Source of the DNA: Photobacterium lutimaris
GTDB taxonomy: Bacteria; Pseudomonadota; Gammaproteobacteria; Enterobacterales; Vibrionaceae
Assembly: GCF_003025555.1 (NCBI RefSeq)
Contig: NZ_PYMH01000001.1
Span: forward strand, 1,178,001 to 1,242,000
DNA length: 64,000 nucleotides
Reading direction: 5' to 3'
Position 1 is the stretch's first letter. Every line of letters begins with the position of its first letter. The notes under the pieces were generated by a model that made no database searches, was not told the origin of the DNA, and was given only the letters and a program-made list of their open reading frames with translations. A program made the position numbers and the translations under genes. Positions 60,741 to 64,000 of this stretch are shown here, one piece after another.

Positions 60741-60825
60741 TTACCAACGACGTCTTTAAAGGGGGCGTATTCTACGTGGTACGGCGCTAAAATTCCATTA
60801 ATAGCATTGAGGTTATTAATCGACG

Positions 60826-61734
60826 TTAACTGTCACTGTCATGCTCAAAACACTGTTGCTTCAGCCATCGGCCCAGTGTTTTGATTTCAAATTGCTTGGC
60901 ACGTGATTGCTTATACACAAAATAGAGGTTGTCACCCGTTGGCAACTCATGCATAGGAATACGTACTAAGTTTTGCTGATGGTCATGCTCATTGAGGAAA
61001 TAGTCATTCAAGAAGGCAATTCCCTGATGATACTTCACGGCCTCTGCGGCAAGAACCATATGGCTAAAGTGGCTGACCTTTACGTCATCAGGCAGAGTAA
61101 ACCCGCCTCGCTGACACCAAGCTTGCCAGTCTTTGGCCAGATTACCGCCTTTAAAAATCGAATGTACCGACAATAAAGGATGCTCCCAGAGTGCCTCAGG
61201 CAAGGGCTTGTCTTGGATTTGTAGCCAAAGTTTTTGGCTACAGAATGGGTACAACAGCTCCTTGTACAAAAAGTCACTGACATAGTTTTTCTTAGGTGGA
61301 TGGGCGGTAATGAAACAATCTGCCACCTGATCACTGAATTCTGGCTCATCGGCAAACATAGCAAGAGATAAATCAATTTCAGGATGTTGCTGCCGTAAGC
61401 TCTCCAGCCTTGGTACCAGCCATTTCACTGCTAATGAGCTGTACATAGCAAGACGAATTTTCCCACTTTCCCCCTCTCGGATTTGCTGGCTGGCCTGTGC
61501 AATATTCTGCAGTGAATGGGAGATCTCTTCGTAATATTTTTCACCCATTGGCGTTAAAGACAAGCGCCTCCCCTGCCGAACAAACAAAGTTTCACCCAGG
61601 TACTCCTCTAACAATCGTACCTGATGACTAATGGCGCTCTGTGTTACGTTCAAAGCCGTTGCAGCATGCGAGAAGCTATTTAAGCGCGCGACAGATTCGA
61701 AACATTGAACCGCCCGCAATGGTGGCAACTTCAT
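60826..61734 (-). CDS. LysR-type transcriptional regulator (GcvA-like)
   Basis: A 302-residue LysR regulator. The N-terminal helix-turn-helix AATALNVTQSAISHQVRLLEE lies at about residues 21-41. The substrate-binding domain follows, with the GcvA/AmpR-like opening IRLAMYSSLAVKWLVPRL. It is divergent from the EamA-family transporter gene, with a 140-bp shared promoter region, so it probably regulates that transporter. The effector is unknown. Confidence 0.92.
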   Translation of the reverse strand: MKLPPLRAVQCFESVARLNSFSHAATALNVTQSAISHQVRLLEEYLGETLFVRQGRRLSLTPMGEKYYEEISHSLQNIAQASQQIREGESGKIRLAMYSSLAVKWLVPRLESLRQQHPEIDLSLAMFADEPEFSDQVADCFITAHPPKKNYVSDFLYKELLYPFCSQKLWLQIQDKPLPEALWEHPLLSVHSIFKGGNLAKDWQAWCQRGGFTLPDDVKVSHFSHMVLAAEAVKYHQGIAFLNDYFLNEHDHQQNLVRIPMHELPTGDNLYFVYKQSRAKQFEIKTLGRWLKQQCFEHDSDS

Positions 61735-61874
61735 TATTAGGTGAGCTCATACTAAGTGAATTTTTATCATTATATATGAAGCGTATTTATAGATTAAGCT
61801 TACCCAGTCACAACTCGTGACTTTCTTTTTGCGCTAACACTGAACACACTTCAGTCAATGACAGGAGCTTGGTC

Positions 61875-62732
61875 ATGCCTTCAATGTCTGTAGGAATGGC
61901 AATGGGTTTACTCATTGTCGGGAACCTTATTGCCGTTTTTTCTGATGCCTTAATTAAAACGCTTGGCCAGGATATTGCGGTTTTTCAATTTGTGTTTTTT
62001 AGGCAACTAACTGCAGTGCTAATCTTGCTTCCTTTCTGTTACCGGAGTAACAGAAAGGAACTGCTGGATGGGCTGAAATGGCATGCCTTGCGGGCGCATA
62101 TTTGGTTGATGGGTGCCATTTTTATGGTTTTCTCTCTTAATGCCATGCCGCTGGCAACCGCTAATGCCATTTTTTACGCCGCTCCGCTATTAATGTTGCC
62201 TTTAGCATTGTTGTTATACCGCGAAAAACTTTCGCGCTACTCCATTGCCGCTGGTGTACTGGGTTTTGCTGGCGTCATCGTCATCATAAGGCCAACAGAG
62301 TTTGAATGGTCAGCATTAGCGGCTTTGGTAGTGGCGTTGACCATTGCTGGTAATAACTTACTGATTCGCAAACTACCTAAACATCAAAGTGTTGCCCAGA
62401 CTCTACTGCTAACCAACCTCACCGGGATCCCGGCTTCACTTGGCCTAGCTTTATGGGAAGGACGGGACTGGGACTGGTCCCCACTGTTAACAGCGGCTGG
62501 CTCTAGCAGCTTTATCCTTGTTTATGCTGGCATTTGTGTGGTGGCCTACCGGGCAGCGGAAAGTAATAAGATTGCCAGTGCGGAATATAGCGGTTTGCTC
62601 GGCGCCGTCGCGGTGGGTTTGGTGTGGTTCGGTGAAACACCCGACATGATTACGTTGGTTGGCACTGCAATGATTATATTGCCGTTGCTTTGGCTTGCCA
62701 AAATTGAAAAACAAAAAACTATCAAAGACTAA
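61875..62732 (+). CDS. EamA/DMT family transporter
   Basis: A 285-residue drug/metabolite transporter with ten hydrophobic helices in two EamA repeats. The start segment MSVGMAMGLLIVGNLIAVFSDALIKTL, the FFRQLTAVLILLP helix, and the second repeat with AAGSSSFILVYAGICVVAYRAAESNKIASAEY are typical. I chose ATG at 61875 because AGGAG lies seven bases upstream; a TTG two codons earlier is too close. The divergent LysR gene probably controls it. The substrate is unknown. Confidence 0.88.
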   Translation: MPSMSVGMAMGLLIVGNLIAVFSDALIKTLGQDIAVFQFVFFRQLTAVLILLPFCYRSNRKELLDGLKWHALRAHIWLMGAIFMVFSLNAMPLATANAIFYAAPLLMLPLALLLYREKLSRYSIAAGVLGFAGVIVIIRPTEFEWSALAALVVALTIAGNNLLIRKLPKHQSVAQTLLLTNLTGIPASLGLALWEGRDWDWSPLLTAAGSSSFILVYAGICVVAYRAAESNKIASAEYSGLLGAVAVGLVWFGETPDMITLVGTAMIILPLLWLAKIEKQKTIKD

Positions 62733-62742
62733 GGATCCGAAT

Positions 62743-63258
62743 ATGTCAGCTTTTGTACTCTCTCAAATCATGATCGGTTTTGCTGTTTTCTTTGATCTGA
62801 TATCTTTTCAATTTAAAGACAAAACAAAAATCATCAAATGCTTTGTATGCGCAGTTACTTTAATTGGTATCCACTTTGCTCTACTTGAACAATGGACAGC
62901 CGCAGGCTTAATGGCGCTAGGAGCTATTCGTTACACAACGAGTCTTTATACGAGCTCTAAGAAAATGGCGGGTCTTTTCTCATTTTTCACACTCATTATT
63001 ACTTACATGACGTTTGCTGGCTTGACGAGTCTTGTGAGTTGCGCAGCAGCGCTATTCCAAAACGTGGCAGCATTTTCTAAACATGACAAGCAGTTAAGAC
63101 AGTTTATGATTGCTGGTACGAGCTTATGGCTAACTCACAATATCCTTATCGGTTCACCGTCTGCTGTCGTGCTAGAAGCACTTTTTCTCGCGAGTAATTT
63201 AATTGGTTATTATCGCTACTACATCAAAACACCTTCTACAGCAGCGAATCCAATATAA
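62743..63258 (+). CDS. YgjV family inner membrane protein
   Basis: A 171-residue polytopic membrane protein resembling E. coli YgjV (Imp-YgjV family). It has five to six hydrophobic helices with short polar turns such as DKTKIIKCF and SKHDKQLRQF. AAGGA lies eight bases before ATG at 62743, 10 bp after the EamA stop, so it is probably co-transcribed. Function is unknown. Confidence 0.82.
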   Translation: MSAFVLSQIMIGFAVFFDLISFQFKDKTKIIKCFVCAVTLIGIHFALLEQWTAAGLMALGAIRYTTSLYTSSKKMAGLFSFFTLIITYMTFAGLTSLVSCAAALFQNVAAFSKHDKQLRQFMIAGTSLWLTHNILIGSPSAVVLEALFLASNLIGYYRYYIKTPSTAANPI

Positions 63259-63259
63259 A

Positions 63260-63300
63260 AAAGGGCCTATACCCAAGCTACTTGGTATATAGGCCCTTTC
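63260..63300. terminator. Bidirectional terminator after the ygjV-like gene
   Basis: AAAGGGCCTATA..CCAAG / CTTGG..TATAGGCCCTTT stem with a three-base loop, A-tract left and T-tract right. It contains the TATACCCAAG motif at 63268-63277. Confidence 0.85.
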
Positions 63301-63319
63301 GTATTGCAATGATTCAGTG

Positions 63320-63655
63320 TCAAGCTGTTGCCGAGTCTGCTCTAGGCCTAACCATTTCAAGAATGGCTGAAATTGGAACAATTGGGCCCATCATGTTAAC
63401 TCGCAGTGCATCACTGCCGGATGCATAATGCATCTCAGATGCGTCATAAGAAGAATAATTATACTTGTAGTTAAACTTCCCCGTTGCGATATGTAACAGA
63501 TCGAATTCTTTTCGGTGGCAAGAGATATAAGCACGCCAGTACATCGCATCCACAACTTCTGACGGGCGTTCTGCACGAATAATAAATCGCCAGCTTCCAT
63601 CCTCGCCATAGAAGTCCAAAGGAAAAGTATTTTTTGTTTTTCTTTTGCTAAACAA
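63320..63655 (-). CDS. Hypothetical protein, uncertain start
   Basis: A 111-codon reading frame on the minus strand that I do not recognise. The text FPLDFYGEDGSWRFIIRAERPSE and NMMGPIVPISAILEMV look like a folded soluble protein. The only in-frame start before a stop is TTG at 63655, with no good ribosome-binding site, so the true 5' end is unclear; it could begin at a downstream Met or be joined to another frame by a frameshift. It is convergent with the ygjV-like gene. Confidence 0.5.
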   Translation of the reverse strand: MFSKRKTKNTFPLDFYGEDGSWRFIIRAERPSEVVDAMYWRAYISCHRKEFDLLHIATGKFNYKYNYSSYDASEMHYASGSDALRVNMMGPIVPISAILEMVRPRADSATA

Positions 63656-64000
63656 AGTCTATTTATCCACTTAACCAGCCTATCAATTGAATTATGCAAG
63701 GATTGAAGCAGAATGGAAGAGATTACCGTGCAAAACCGTCAATTTTGACATAACTGTACAATTTTCGACGCCTTTTATTTAACTATAATCAATAACTCCC
63801 ATACCATTAGGTATCTAATACATCGAACCCCAGTCGACCTCTGAACCTATAGACTCAACCTCTTCAATAGTAATGCTTACACCGGAGTCAACCCTGGCAG
63901 CGCCCATGAGTATCAATAGAGCCATCATTATTCGTCATCGATAGCTAATGTATATTTCATATGCATTTATTACTTAACCCATTGATAAGTTAATTACATA
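63656..64000. other. Right-edge intergenic region
   Basis: 345 bp without a supported gene. TATAAT (63784-63789) and a small ATACC-N4-GGTAT palindrome (about 63801-63814) could be promoter elements of a gene to the right. Nothing else is clear. Confidence 0.3.

Overview
The window reads as a Vibrionaceae chromosome segment, most likely Photobacterium or a close relative. This rests on several Vibrio-type gene sets: a phaB-phaA-phasin-phaC operon, a short Vibrio-type hmgA/fahA/maiA cluster, a signal-peptide-bearing ATP-dependent DNA ligase, SstT, a PqiABC operon, and a CsrB-type sRNA with an upstream VarA/UvrY palindrome. Species assignment is inference. I see no insertion sequence, prophage, CRISPR array, tRNA or rRNA; nearly everything looks like ordinary chromosomal DNA.

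Layout. 1-2.1 kb: fructose-like PTS EIIB-EIIC (EIIC cut by the window edge), preceded by a CRP-type promoter, a dubious long ORF and a strong terminator hairpin just before the EIIB start. 2.1-4.7 kb: a TauE/SafE permease and two tandem TIM-barrel isomerase paralogs. 4.9-12 kb: an acetoacetate/poly-3-hydroxybutyrate region, with thiolase + AtoDA-type CoA transferase convergent on phaB-phaA-phasin-phaC. 12.5-19.5 kb: MoxR/DUF58/DUF4381/BatA/BatB/BatD operon. 19.7-29.4 kb: SstT, an OmpA-family protein, an FAD oxidoreductase, a cupin, a coiled-coil protein, a PTS_EIIC_2-type permease, a periplasmic DNA ligase and an MFS transporter. Between the ligase and the MFS gene lies a gene-free stretch holding a candidate sigma54-dependent ~90-nt sRNA on the minus strand. 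29.4-34.4 kb: CsrB sRNA, its regulatory region, a hybrid histidine kinase, and divergently a PBP-like protein and a porin-like protein. 34.5-39.5 kb: ROK kinase, a small conserved protein, PqiCBA. 39.6-46.2 kb: aromatic amino acid catabolism (phhB-phhA divergent from hmgA-fahA-maiA-acetoacetyl-CoA synthetase). 46.2-64 kb: an S66 peptidase, a betaine/choline ABC transporter (order X-W-V), a CobW GTPase, a TldD/PmbA pair, an Lpp-type lipoprotein, a thioesterase, an unusual membrane protein with a winged-helix-like tail, a U32 peptidase, a LysR/EamA pair and YgjV.

How genes work together. Phenylalanine and tyrosine breakdown through homogentisate ends in fumarate and acetoacetate. Acetoacetate can be activated by acetoacetyl-CoA synthetase or the CoA transferase, cleaved by the thiolases, or, as acetoacetyl-CoA, reduced by PhaB and polymerised by PhaC. 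The window thus holds several entry and exit points of one acetoacetyl-CoA pool.

The observations I rate highest are the sigma54-type promoter plus intrinsic terminator flanking a short non-coding transcript at 27.54-27.66 kb, the csrB locus with its operator palindrome that can also serve as the kinase gene's terminator, the ORF that runs through a terminator ahead of the PTS genes, and the hairpins bracketing the phasin gene. All calls were made by eye, without database searches.
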